NCBI RefSeq assembly: GCF_902728235.1
Contig: NZ_CACVBO010000002.1
Coordinates: forward strand, 496,001 to 560,000
DNA from: Lentimonas sp. CC4
GTDB lineage: Bacteria > Verrucomicrobiota > Verrucomicrobiia > Opitutales > Coraliomargaritaceae
DNA length: 64,000 bases
Reading direction: 5' to 3'
A program made the translations under genes and the position numbers. The notes beneath the pieces are model-generated. The model was not told the DNA's origin. It made no database searches and saw nothing but the letters and a program-made list of their open reading frames with translations. Shown here in pieces: positions 1 through 8,828 of the stretch (its first letter is position 1; every line of letters begins with the position of its first letter).

Positions 1-228
1 CGTGTCGGTGTGAAGACCTCTGCGCAGTGGGACATGTCCAAGAAGACGGTCACGCTGCAGCTGGTAGCCGAAAGAGATACCGAGTTTCAGCTGAAGCTAC
101 CGATGGAAATTAAATCTTTGAAAAGTGATGCTAACAAAGCATTCACCAAATCAAAATACGGCAATCGCTACCGCAGCGTCAGCTTAAGCAAAGGTGACGT
201 GATTACGACCAAGTTAGTTTTAAAATAA
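1..228 (+). CDS. C-terminal fragment of a gene cut by the window edge
   Basis: The frame is open from base 1, so this is the last ~75 residues of a longer protein that starts before the window. It is rich in alternating hydrophobic and polar residues (VTLQLVAERDTEFQLKLP), which fits a terminal beta-sandwich of a secreted glycoside hydrolase. The pattern is reminiscent of the small C-terminal beta-domain of GH95-type enzymes, but it is too short to assign. It ends only 4 bp before the GH28 start, so the two are probably co-transcribed. The GTG at position 10 is an internal codon and should not be taken as the gene start. Confidence 0.5.
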   Translation, partial: RVGVKTSAQWDMSKKTVTLQLVAERDTEFQLKLPMEIKSLKSDANKAFTKSKYGNRYRSVSLSKGDVITTKLVLK

Positions 229-232
229 TACG

Positions 233-1609
233 ATGAAAAAATACTCAATATTCTGTGCGGCGCTCTTATCTGCGTTCGCGATGTTCTTCTTCACTGCTTG
301 TCAATCGACACGATCCGTGAGCACTGACGTGACTGAGGTGGGCGCCGTCGGTGATGGCGTCACACTGAACACCAAAGCCTTGCAGGCTGCAATCGACGCA
401 TGCCCGAAGGGTGGGGTCGTCTTAGTCCCCGCAGGGCAATACGTAACAGGCACGCTCTGGCTAAAAAGCGATATGGAGCTACGCCTTGCCGAAGGTGCAG
501 TGCTACTCGGTAGCACGAATATCGACGACTACTCACGCGACAACCAAGGCGCAATCGAGGCACCTGCGTTCGACGAATGTCTGATCTACGCTGAAAATGC
601 GAAGAATGTCAGTATCACAGGTGGGGGCGTCATTGATGGACGCGGCACGAAGGAGCACTTTCCTATCGGCGATCGCAAAGCCTATAACGACCGCCCGATG
701 TTGATTCGGTTCGTCGATTGTGACGGAGTGACCTTTGAGAATGTGAGCTTTATGAATGCTGCGTCGTGGTGCACACATCTGGTCAACTGCGATAATGTTG
801 TGGCTCGCAATGTGACCATTGATAGTCAAGTGAATCGTAATAATGACGGCTTTGACTTGGATGGTTGTAAGAATGTATTGATCGAAGACTGCGACATTCG
901 CACAGGAGATGATTCGATTTGCCCAAAGAGCACAACGGAGCGACTTTGTGAGAACATTGTGGTGCGTAATTGTCGCATCACCAGCCACACCTCCGCGTTC
1001 AAGTGCGGCACCTCATCGCGTGGCGGGTTTAAAAATCTACACGTGTATGACTGCGAGTTTTACGACGTAGGCATGGGCGCGATTAAGCTACAGATCGTTG
1101 ATGGCGGCATGATGGAAGATGTCCTGATCGAGGACATTAAGATCACTGGCAGTGAAGGGCCTCTCTTTGTGCGTCTCGGCAGCCGTGGACGTGAATACGA
1201 CAAACCAACCGAGCAGATTCAAGGTAAGGATGCAAAACCTGAAGGTGTGCCGACCGGTTCTATGAAGGGCATCACGATTCGCAATATTACCGCGGAAGTG
1301 GTGACTGAAGATCGCAAGCGTTCCGGAATTATGATTACCGGCGTTCCTGACCACTACATTGAGGATGTCCTGCTTGAAAATATCACGATTTCCTATCCCG
1401 GCGGTGGCACTGCGGAGGAAGCAAAAAATGTCGTGGATGAAGACATCGCCCGCTACCCGGAGCAGTTCTTCTTCGGGGTGCTGCCTTCATGGGGCGCTTA
1501 CATTCGCCATGCGAAGAACGTCGAGTTTAAGAACGTCAACATGTATACTCGTGCTCCAGATGCACGTCAGCGCCTCGTGTTAGAGGATGTGGTCGATTTC
1601 AAAGAGTAG
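233..1609 (+). CDS. Secreted GH28-family glycoside hydrolase (polygalacturonase/rhamnogalacturonase-like lipoprotein)
   Basis: A 458-residue right-handed beta-helix enzyme of the GH28 type, expected to hydrolyse galacturonic-acid or related uronic linkages outside the cytoplasm. The N-terminus is a lipoprotein signal ending in a lipobox-like FTAC, so it is probably lipid anchored. GH28 landmarks are visible: the opening G-D-G-V-T-x-N-T-x-A-x-Q-A-A-I-D segment near residue 38, the NNDGFDLDG motif (first Asp) near residue 203, RTGDDSICPKS (Asp pair) near residue 223, and SHTSAFKCGTS where the His-containing motif is expected. The RIK motif is replaced by AIKLQ, so the subsite Arg is missing, suggesting a substrate other than plain pectin. 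It follows the truncated upstream gene by 4 bp. Confidence 0.85.
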   Translation: MKKYSIFCAALLSAFAMFFFTACQSTRSVSTDVTEVGAVGDGVTLNTKALQAAIDACPKGGVVLVPAGQYVTGTLWLKSDMELRLAEGAVLLGSTNIDDYSRDNQGAIEAPAFDECLIYAENAKNVSITGGGVIDGRGTKEHFPIGDRKAYNDRPMLIRFVDCDGVTFENVSFMNAASWCTHLVNCDNVVARNVTIDSQVNRNNDGFDLDGCKNVLIEDCDIRTGDDSICPKSTTERLCENIVVRNCRITSHTSAFKCGTSSRGGFKNLHVYDCEFYDVGMGAIKLQIVDGGMMEDVLIEDIKITGSEGPLFVRLGSRGREYDKPTEQIQGKDAKPEGVPTGSMKGITIRNITAEVVTEDRKRSGIMITGVPDHYIEDVLLENITISYPGGGTAEEAKNVVDEDIARYPEQFFFGVLPSWGAYIRHAKNVEFKNVNMYTRAPDARQRLVLEDVVDFKE

Positions 1610-1674
1610 CGATTTTTCTGAGGTTTCGAATACACGATGCTCTGAGCTGGCTAAGAACCGGCCTGAAGCACGCT

Positions 1675-1693
1675 GGCCTTGAGACTCAAGGCC
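1675..1693. repeat. Perfect 9-1-9 palindrome
   Basis: GGCCTTGAG-A-CTCAAGGCC forms a perfect palindrome in the ~335-bp gap between the GH28 gene and the next sulfatase. It lies 22 bp before a second hairpin. It could be part of a processing or termination signal; no protein-coding content was recognised in this gap. Confidence 0.6.
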
Positions 1694-1714
1694 ATGAAAC
1701 GAATCAAAGTAGGG

Positions 1715-1745
1715 CCCTGTTCAACATCCGAGATGATGAACAGGG
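1715..1745 (+). terminator. Hairpin, probable transcription terminator of the GH28 gene
   Basis: CCCTGTTCA pairs with TGAACAGGG (9 bp), and after one A-A mismatch CATC pairs with GATG around a 3-nt loop. A TCGTATTATTT stretch follows. The T-run is imperfect, so efficiency is uncertain, but position and stem length fit a terminator. Confidence 0.55.
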
Positions 1746-1945
1746 TCGTATTATTTATAGCAAAAACTGTAGTGAATCTCGCGCGGATCTTTGCGGATGT
1801 GGGTGCGTGCAGCGCTTTTTGACCAAAAGATAAAGTGTTCACGGGATGTTCAGTTGAGGAAATTAACTGTAAGCTTGGGAAAAATTGATGCCAAGTGCCT
1901 CAATCTTCCATTAATATCTCTGCTGAAATCGAGAAATACATTACG

Positions 1946-3487
1946 ATGAATAAGACACAACTTTGCACCCTTGTTGCTGTGCTCGCCTCGTCACTTTTGA
2001 CAGGTTACGCACACGCAAAAGACTTAGCCGATAGCCGCCCACCTGTGGTGAGCCTGAAAGAGTCGAAACCAAACATTATTTTGGTGATGACTGATGATCA
2101 GGGCATGGGTGACCTGGCGTGTCTTGGAAATCCAATTCTCGAGACGCCCAATATTGACAAATTCTATGAGGAATCCACGCGCTTCACCGACTTTCAGGTG
2201 AGCCCAGCCTGCGCACCGACACGTGCAGCCATTATGAGCGGTCGCCACGAGTTTCGTGTCGGAATCACGCATACGATCTTGATGCGCGAGCGCATGGCGC
2301 TCGATCTCTTTACCCTGCCACAGGCCTTGCAGTCAGCGGGCTATGCAACGGGTATTTTCGGCAAATGGCATTTGGGGGATGAGGAACCTTATCTTCCGCA
2401 CAGTCGTGGATTCCAGGAGTCATTGATCCATGGCGCTGGCGGTATCGGTCAGGTGAGGTTTGGGGATTTTCCGCCAAATGGAGAAAATACCTATTATGAC
2501 AGCGTGCTGTTGCACAATAATGAGATCGTCCAAACTAAGGGGTATTGCACGGATTTGTTTTTTGATGCTGGCCTGAGCTGGATCAAGCAGCAGATCACAG
2601 CGGAGCAACCTTATTTCGCCTACATCTCAACAAACGCGCCGCACACGCCAAATATAGCGCCAGAGAAATATACGAAGCGCTTTGAGGACATGGGCTGGGA
2701 GCTCAATCCTAAAAACGGCCCCGCTGGGCGTTTCGGTATGATTGAAAATATCGATGAGAATTTTGGCCGAATGATGGAAAAGCTGGAAGCGTGGGGCGCC
2801 TTGGACAATACGCTTATCATCTTCATGACGGACAACGGCATGAGTCACGTGGAGGGCCAGAAAAATGGTGAGATCACTCCGTTTTACACCGCCGGATTAA
2901 AGGGTAAGAAATGCACGCCGTATGAGGGTGGCACACATGTCCCCGCGTTTTGGTATTGGAAGGGCGTATTGGGCGAGGGCGTCGATATCGATGCCCTCAC
3001 CGCTCATATTGATATGTATCAAACCTTCTGTGAATTGACTGGTGTGCAACTGCCGGAGCAAATGCAAGAACTCGACGGGCGCTCTTTGCTACCATTGTTA
3101 GAAAACCCTGAATCAGAGTGGGGCGACCGTGAACTCTTCGTGCATGTCGGTCGTTGGTCGGAGAATCAGCGCGTCGCCAAAGACGCAGAGAGCGCAAAAT
3201 TTATCAATTGCGCGGTGCGCACTGATCGCTGGCGATTCGTGAATAATAAAGAGCTCTATGATATTTCTGTCGATCCCGGCGAGACCACAGATGTGTCGGC
3301 CAACTATCCTGAAGTGATCGACCAGATCCGCAAGAGTTACGATGCATGGTGGAAAAAAACCGTGCCCTTGATGGTCAATGAAGGACTGAGCACACCAGGA
3401 GCCAAAAAGAAGCATCCTTTAGCCGAGCGCTATAAGGAGCAGCTGAGTCAGGGCGACATCCCTGAGTGGAGCCCCGAGGAGTTTTGA
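1946..3487 (+). CDS. Secreted formylglycine-dependent sulfatase (family S1)
   Basis: Hydrolyses sulfate esters on a carbohydrate in the periplasm or outside. About 513 residues from the ATG at 1946; I prefer this to an in-frame ATG at 1895 because it opens a clean signal peptide (MNKTQLCTLVAVLASS...AHA). The metal-binding MTDDQG motif is near the mature N-terminus, and the active-site signature C-A-P-T-R has its Cys near residue 89, the residue that must become formylglycine. FGKWHLG and FMTDNGMS supply the usual Lys/His and Asp/Asn ligands. Because the signature carries Cys, an anaerobic-type or FGE-type maturase is needed; none is in this window. Substrate subfamily not assigned. Confidence 0.93.
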   Translation: MNKTQLCTLVAVLASSLLTGYAHAKDLADSRPPVVSLKESKPNIILVMTDDQGMGDLACLGNPILETPNIDKFYEESTRFTDFQVSPACAPTRAAIMSGRHEFRVGITHTILMRERMALDLFTLPQALQSAGYATGIFGKWHLGDEEPYLPHSRGFQESLIHGAGGIGQVRFGDFPPNGENTYYDSVLLHNNEIVQTKGYCTDLFFDAGLSWIKQQITAEQPYFAYISTNAPHTPNIAPEKYTKRFEDMGWELNPKNGPAGRFGMIENIDENFGRMMEKLEAWGALDNTLIIFMTDNGMSHVEGQKNGEITPFYTAGLKGKKCTPYEGGTHVPAFWYWKGVLGEGVDIDALTAHIDMYQTFCELTGVQLPEQMQELDGRSLLPLLENPESEWGDRELFVHVGRWSENQRVAKDAESAKFINCAVRTDRWRFVNNKELYDISVDPGETTDVSANYPEVIDQIRKSYDAWWKKTVPLMVNEGLSTPGAKKKHPLAERYKEQLSQGDIPEWSPEEF

Positions 3488-3627
3488 CCCGATGATGGTC
3501 ACCTGCCACTTCGGCTCTGTTTTTCTTCATAGAACGACTTTTGTCTATCTTTGACGAAGCACCCAGAAATTTGAGGTGTCATTCCTGTGCTCTATGACAA
3601 TATCGTAGTATCGACGACTCGATCATC

Positions 3628-4176
3628 ATGGAAGATACGGAACTATTGATACAGGCGAAGCAGGGAGACTTGGATGCGTTTACCGAATTGGTAAAGCGCT
3701 ACCAAGGCAACGTTCGGGCTGCGCTCGCGGTCAGGTTGACCAATAAACATGAAGCCGAAGACCTTGCGCAGGAGGCATTCATCATTGCGTTTCGCAAGTT
3801 GAATGAGTTCGACGTGGATAAAGCATTTGGCCCGTGGATTCGTTCGATCGCGTTTAATTTACTTCGAAACTATTGGCGCAAGCACAAGGCGACCTTGGTC
3901 GGCGGTGCTGCCGAGCTCGACATTCTGCTCAACGAGCAAATTGGCCTGGAATATTCCGTCGAAAACGAGCGAGATCAATTGCATGTCTTGAAGCGCTGTA
4001 TTGCCAAATTAGAGACTCCGATGCGTGAGCTTTTGATTCAGCGCTATTATCAAGAGATGCCGATTGCTGAGATTAAGCAGTCGCTCAAGGTCAATCATTC
4101 CACGGTCACGATGCGGCTCTATCGCATGCGTGAACTCTTGCAGCAGTGCATGGCGAAAGACCCGGAAACTGCCTAG
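3628..4176 (+). CDS. ECF-type RNA polymerase sigma factor
   Basis: A 182-residue sigma-70 family ECF factor. Region 2 is seen in the EAEDLAQEAFIIAFRKL segment (around residues 45-60) with the following FGPWIRSIAFNLLRNYWRK, and region 4 in the C-terminal helix-turn-helix (PIAEIKQSLKVNHSTVTMR). The gene stops 2 bp before the start of a FecR-domain gene, a standard sigma/anti-sigma layout. This suggests that transcription of nearby secreted enzymes responds to an envelope signal. Planctomycetes and Verrucomicrobia have many such pairs near sulfatase loci. I see no autoregulated promoter that I can name. Confidence 0.92.
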   Translation: MEDTELLIQAKQGDLDAFTELVKRYQGNVRAALAVRLTNKHEAEDLAQEAFIIAFRKLNEFDVDKAFGPWIRSIAFNLLRNYWRKHKATLVGGAAELDILLNEQIGLEYSVENERDQLHVLKRCIAKLETPMRELLIQRYYQEMPIAEIKQSLKVNHSTVTMRLYRMRELLQQCMAKDPETA

Positions 4177-4178
4177 TG

Positions 4179-5738
4179 ATGACTAAGGAACAACAACAGT
4201 TGATTGCCGCCTATCTCGACGGCGAGGAAGTCTCCGAAACCTTGATGGCGGAGTGCCGCAACGATCCTGAGGTGTTGAAGGCTTTGGCTGAATTGACCGC
4301 AGTCGAGCGCTTGCTTTGGCTCGCAGCATTGGACGAGAACGGCGCGGTCTTTGCCTCGGAGGTGCGTGAGCGCTTGAGCTCTAAGGGAGAGGTCGACTTT
4401 AGCCAAGCAGTGGGAGCGCGCTTGCTCAGTAGCAAGCGCAAGCGCCTGGCATGGCTGATGTCCTTGGCTGCTGCGGCGTGTGTGGTGTTTGCATTCGTGT
4501 TGTTTCAGGGGCTCCGCTCGGCGCCGGAATTGGGCCGTTTAACGGCGGCTAGGGATGCCGTGTGGGAGGATTCTGCGCCATTCAAAGAGGATCATTTGAC
4601 TGCCGGTTCGATGTCATTGCTGGAGGGATACTCTGAAATCACAATGGTGAATGGTGTCACGTTGCTACTTGAAGCGCCGGTAGAGATCGATGTGGTGTCC
4701 GAAGACTTGATCCATTTGCGAGAAGGCCGTTTGGTCGCGCGTGTGCCGCAGCAAGCGATCGGTTTCACCGTGATCACGCCGACCTCAGAAGTGGTTGATC
4801 TGGGCACCGAATTTGGCATGTCGGTTGCCTCGAATGGATTGTCCGAGGTGCATGTTTTGGACGGTGAGGTGAAGGCGCGCCCATTAAATCAGAAAGCATT
4901 TTCGAATTTGTTGAAAGACGAGGGCATGGTCATCGATGAGAACCAGCAGACTTCGCTGATTCAGAGTAATCCAGAGCGCTTCCGCCGTGCCTTGCCCGGG
5001 CGATCAGCCGTGCAGCCGCAGTATTTGCATTGGAGTTTCGACGCGGGCTCGCAACAGGCTGAGTGCGGTGGCACCGGCATCGAGGGCAAGTTTTACCCCG
5101 GCGAGCTGAAGGCATTCAATGATGGTTCAGGGCCGGAATACCAGAACGGACAATTCGGTGAAGCCCTTTACTTCAACGGCGTCGATGCTTACGTCAAAAC
5201 TGAGTTTCCCGGTATTGGTGGCAAGAGCCCTCGAACCATCGCGTTTTGGACTAAGGTTCCGAAAGACTTTTCGATTCGAAACGGCTATGGCATGCTTGGA
5301 TGGGGCCTGATGCAGTCACGCTCCGCGTGGCAGATTTCCCCGAATCCAACCGAAAGAGAAGGACCACTCGGCAGGTTGAGAGTTGGCACGATGGACGCAC
5401 CTGTTGTGGGCACGACTGATTTGCGTGATAACCGTTGGCATCACGTTGCGATTGTCATGTATGGCGGGGACGAAGCAGATGTCTCGACGCACGTCTTACT
5501 CTACGTGGACGGTCGATTAGAAAAAACATCCATCAAATCGGTCGCGCAAATCGAAACGGAAGTCGGTCATCAGAAATCTCGCCCTCTCATGTTCGGTAGG
5601 AATATGGCTTTTAAAACCGATAGCAGTCTCATACCAGATCGTTTTTTCAAAGGCTGGATCGACGAAGTCTTCGTCTTCGATACCGCTCTGGAACAAGAAA
5701 AAATCCAGCGATTGATGCAAGCGAATCGTCTGGATTAG
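4179..5738 (+). CDS. FecR-domain membrane protein with LamG tail (putative anti-sigma/surface sensor)
   Basis: About 519 residues. I choose the ATG at 4179, 2 bp after the sigma factor stop; an upstream in-frame ATG overlaps the sigma gene and is less likely. The N-terminal ~85 residues are cytoplasmic and helical, resembling an anti-sigma tether. One membrane helix (LAWLMSLAAAACVVFAFVLF) follows near residue 90. Outside lies a FecR domain (MVNGVTLLLEAPVEIDV through TPTSEVVDLGTEFGMSV to VLDGEVKARP), then a concanavalin-like LamG domain (ALYFNGVDAYVKTEFPG ... RTIAFWTKV ... NRWHHVAIVMYGG ... LYVDGRLEKT). The architecture suggests glycan binding outside controlling the sigma factor inside. It could also act as a structural surface protein. 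Confidence 0.88.
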   Translation: MTKEQQQLIAAYLDGEEVSETLMAECRNDPEVLKALAELTAVERLLWLAALDENGAVFASEVRERLSSKGEVDFSQAVGARLLSSKRKRLAWLMSLAAAACVVFAFVLFQGLRSAPELGRLTAARDAVWEDSAPFKEDHLTAGSMSLLEGYSEITMVNGVTLLLEAPVEIDVVSEDLIHLREGRLVARVPQQAIGFTVITPTSEVVDLGTEFGMSVASNGLSEVHVLDGEVKARPLNQKAFSNLLKDEGMVIDENQQTSLIQSNPERFRRALPGRSAVQPQYLHWSFDAGSQQAECGGTGIEGKFYPGELKAFNDGSGPEYQNGQFGEALYFNGVDAYVKTEFPGIGGKSPRTIAFWTKVPKDFSIRNGYGMLGWGLMQSRSAWQISPNPTEREGPLGRLRVGTMDAPVVGTTDLRDNRWHHVAIVMYGGDEADVSTHVLLYVDGRLEKTSIKSVAQIETEVGHQKSRPLMFGRNMAFKTDSSLIPDRFFKGWIDEVFVFDTALEQEKIQRLMQANRLD

Positions 5739-5839
5739 TGCAGGATAAACTCAGGCATAGATGTCCAATACGACAGGTCGCCGTGTATTTTATACGAACT
5801 TTTCGGTGTCAGAATTAGAACAGAGAACAAGTTATTGTT

Positions 5840-8692
5840 ATGTTACTACCAAATATAAAAACGACCCTGACTGCAATGCTCCTCGCGGGAGTCGTATCCA
5901 GCGCTGTTGCTGGATCTGAGCCGATTAATATTTCCGGGGTCTATCCTCACTTGGCGATGTATAACCAGCAGGGGGAGTGTGGCACCGGAGCCGTGGTGCC
6001 GTGGGCAGGTAAGTTGTGGGCGATTACCTACGCGCCACATTGGCCGTTTGGTTCCACTGATAAACTCTATGAAATTACTCCGGATTTAGAGCAAATCATC
6101 CGTCCCGAAAGCATCGGTGGCACGCCGGCCAACCGGATGATTCACAAGGAGTCGAACCAGCTCTTTATCGGCCCCTATGCCATCAGCGTGGAAGGCGACG
6201 TGCGTGTCATTTCCGTAAAAGACATGCCCGGACGACATACTGGAAACGCCCGACATCTGACCGATCCCGCAGGAAAGATTTACTACGCCACGATGGAGGA
6301 GGGACTCTATTCCGTCGATGTGGACACCTTGGAGGTCGAGGAATTAATTATGGACGGGAACTTGAAGCAACCCCTAGCAAAGGGTGTGGTTTCAAGGCTG
6401 CCTGGTTATCATGGTAAAGGCCTATATTCAGGGCAGGGGCGTGTGGTCTATTCGAACAACGGGCAAAAGAGCGCTGCGGCGAAGAAAGATCCAACCACAC
6501 CATCAGGCGCGCTCGCTCAATGGTTCGGAGAGGGGGATTGGCAACTCGTGCGTCGTAATCAATTTACCGAGCTCACGGGGCCAAATGGCATCTACGGCAG
6601 CAACAATCCCGAGACCGATCCGATCTGGGGCATGGGCTGGGATATGCGTTCCGTGCTGATCGGCTTATTGGAAGACGGGGAGTGGAGCTACTACCGATTG
6701 CCAAAGGGGAGCCATTCTTATGACGGTGCGCACGGGTGGAATACCGAGTGGCCGCGTATTCGTGAAATCGGCGAAACAGATTTTCTCGCGACGATGCATG
6801 GCACCTTCTGGCGCTTTCCTGCAACTTTTTCGAAAGCCAACAGTGCCGGCATCGCGCCACGCTCGAACTATCTGAAAGTGATTGGCGACTTTGCCAAGTG
6901 GCAGGATAAGCTCGTGCTCGGTTGTGATGATTCGGCGAAAAACGAATTTTTAAATACACGATCGTTCAAGGCGAAACACGCGGCTCCCAAACAGTCTAAT
7001 TCGAATTTCTGGTTTATCGAAGCAGAGCAGCTGGATGAATTTGGACCCGTCATTGGACGCGGTTCCGTCTGGCTACGCGACGATGTGCAAGCCAAGACTG
7101 CCAGCGATCCGTATCTATTCTCTGGCTACGACTATCGTCAGCTCACGCTGACACATTCGACCGATTTACCTGTAACTTTCACGCTAGAAGTGGACGAGAA
7201 GGGGACTGGTGAATGGACGGAACTGATGGATATCACGCTCGAATCCAAGGGCAGGGAAGTCGCCTTTTTTAACGAAGACGCAACGGGTGTATGGATTCGT
7301 ATAGTTACTGACGTGGATGCCACTGACGTCACTGCCCATTTCCAATACCGTGATCGCGATACACGCAGCCTGAGCAATGATCCACTCTTCACTGGGATTG
7401 CGACGCCAGAGAAGCCTGCCGCTACAACTGGTCTGATGCGCAGTCTCTCCTATAAGACGCTCGGTCTCGCGACTGCGGACGGTGACTATTACGAGCTGAA
7501 TTCAGAGATGGAGTTTGTTACAGTCGACGATGACGCGAAGGCGGCCCAGTTGATACAGGACACCATTCAGCCTGCAAACGCATATCGTGTGGATGCCGCG
7601 TCGACGATCGTTGTTGAAGGTGGCAAACGTTACCGTTTGCCGAAGAGTGATCGCTATCTATCTGAACAACGTAAGGCAGCCTCAACTCAGAATCTTGCCC
7701 TAGGTGCCAGCGTCACTCCCAGTTCAATTTTTAAGCCAAAATTTGCTGCTGCAAATGCAGTCGATGGCAATCGCTCGGAAGACTCACGCTGGGTCTCGGC
7801 AAACGAGGGCGACAAATGGATCGAGCTCGATTTGGGTGAGCCTAAGGAATTTCGCACTGTGCAGATTGTTAGCGGTTGGAAGCAGGACGCAGCCTATGTT
7901 GTGAAGCATCTGGCAGTTCAATCTAAGCAAGACGGTGATTGGAAAACAATTCCCGGTGCCGAGGTGAATAAAAACAATTCTGTCGATCTTGTTATCAACC
8001 TTCCGACATCAGTGACAGCTCAACACATTCGCCTGCTTTCCAACGACAAGGGGCATGTGCGCATTTATGAAGTGGCGTTAATGAATGCATCTTCCGGTGG
8101 GCAAAACGGCGTCTTGGGTGCGCCTCGCGTTTGCCGCGAAGTGGCAACGGAACGCGACTTGTTCAACTTGCACGGCACTTTTTACGAGCTACCTGCTCGC
8201 AATGCACAGGGCATGGCAAAGATTCGTCCGGTTGCGACTCACAACATGGCGATCTTCGACTACTGCTCGCATGCTGGACTGCTATTTTTCACTGGCATCG
8301 ATGCAGACAGCTCCAGTGACCACATTTTCCGCAGCACCGACGGCAAGGCTGCGGTCTGGGCGGGCGTGGTCGACGATCTCTGGAAGCTTGGCAAGCCGCA
8401 CGGTCAAGGTGGGCCGTGGAAGGATTCTGCCGTCAAAGCAGGCGTTCCTTCTGACCCATATCTCATGACGGCTTACGACCAGAAGCGCGTCGAGCTCTCC
8501 GCTACCGCTGATAGCAAGATCACCCTTGAAGTGGATATTGATGGCACGAACCTTTGGGTGCCGTATCAGAGCTTCGACCTCAAGACAGGTGAGACCATCT
8601 CGCATACATTCCCTGAAGGCTTCTCGGCCTACTGGGTGCGTGCGATCAGCGATCGCGATGCGACGGCTACGGCCTGGTTCGTTTATGAGTAG
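5840..8692 (+). CDS. Large secreted protein with internal duplication and F5/8C domain, function unknown
   Basis: A 950-residue protein with a signal peptide (MLLPNIKTTLTAMLLAG...AVA). I do not recognise a catalytic family. Repeated beta-rich segments suggest a propeller-like N-terminal domain. Residues ~305-505 and ~764-950 are copies of the same module: LATMHGTFWRFPA matches LFNLHGTFYELPA, SDPYLFSGYDYRQLTL matches SDPYLMTAYDQKRVEL, and WIRIVTDVDATDVTAHFQY matches WVRAISDRDATATAWFVY. Between them (~617-750) sits an F5/8 type C (discoidin) domain with NLALGASVTPS, AVDGNRSEDSRWVS and KWIELDLGEPKEFRTVQI. It lies between the sigma/FecR pair and a sulfatase, so a role in binding or cutting the same glycan is plausible but inferred. 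Confidence 0.75.
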   Translation: MLLPNIKTTLTAMLLAGVVSSAVAGSEPINISGVYPHLAMYNQQGECGTGAVVPWAGKLWAITYAPHWPFGSTDKLYEITPDLEQIIRPESIGGTPANRMIHKESNQLFIGPYAISVEGDVRVISVKDMPGRHTGNARHLTDPAGKIYYATMEEGLYSVDVDTLEVEELIMDGNLKQPLAKGVVSRLPGYHGKGLYSGQGRVVYSNNGQKSAAAKKDPTTPSGALAQWFGEGDWQLVRRNQFTELTGPNGIYGSNNPETDPIWGMGWDMRSVLIGLLEDGEWSYYRLPKGSHSYDGAHGWNTEWPRIREIGETDFLATMHGTFWRFPATFSKANSAGIAPRSNYLKVIGDFAKWQDKLVLGCDDSAKNEFLNTRSFKAKHAAPKQSNSNFWFIEAEQLDEFGPVIGRGSVWLRDDVQAKTASDPYLFSGYDYRQLTLTHSTDLPVTFTLEVDEKGTGEWTELMDITLESKGREVAFFNEDATGVWIRIVTDVDATDVTAHFQYRDRDTRSLSNDPLFTGIATPEKPAATTGLMRSLSYKTLGLATADGDYYELNSEMEFVTVDDDAKAAQLIQDTIQPANAYRVDAASTIVVEGGKRYRLPKSDRYLSEQRKAASTQNLALGASVTPSSIFKPKFAAANAVDGNRSEDSRWVSANEGDKWIELDLGEPKEFRTVQIVSGWKQDAAYVVKHLAVQSKQDGDWKTIPGAEVNKNNSVDLVINLPTSVTAQHIRLLSNDKGHVRIYEVALMNASSGGQNGVLGAPRVCREVATERDLFNLHGTFYELPARNAQGMAKIRPVATHNMAIFDYCSHAGLLFFTGIDADSSSDHIFRSTDGKAAVWAGVVDDLWKLGKPHGQGGPWKDSAVKAGVPSDPYLMTAYDQKRVELSATADSKITLEVDIDGTNLWVPYQSFDLKTGETISHTFPEGFSAYWVRAISDRDATATAWFVYE

Positions 8693-8828
8693 AGTCCTTT
8701 CAGCGCGTTACAGAATTGGAGATTTATAGGTAAACTCCACAAGTTCTTTGAATCCTGGGGCGATGTAACTCACTGTCGTTTGTTTATCGTGAGTGTCTGC
8801 CCTAAAACAATATAATGTTAATTTGATT

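Noticed and set aside
1651-1842. 63-codon minus-strand open frame between GH28 and the sulfatase
   Set aside because: It overlaps two hairpins and has no recognisable domain or start context.
8693-8828. Possible gene fragment or riboswitch between the duplicated protein and the sulfatase
   Set aside because: There is only a weak ACTCAC/GTGAGT hairpin and no conserved riboswitch core or coding similarity that I can support.
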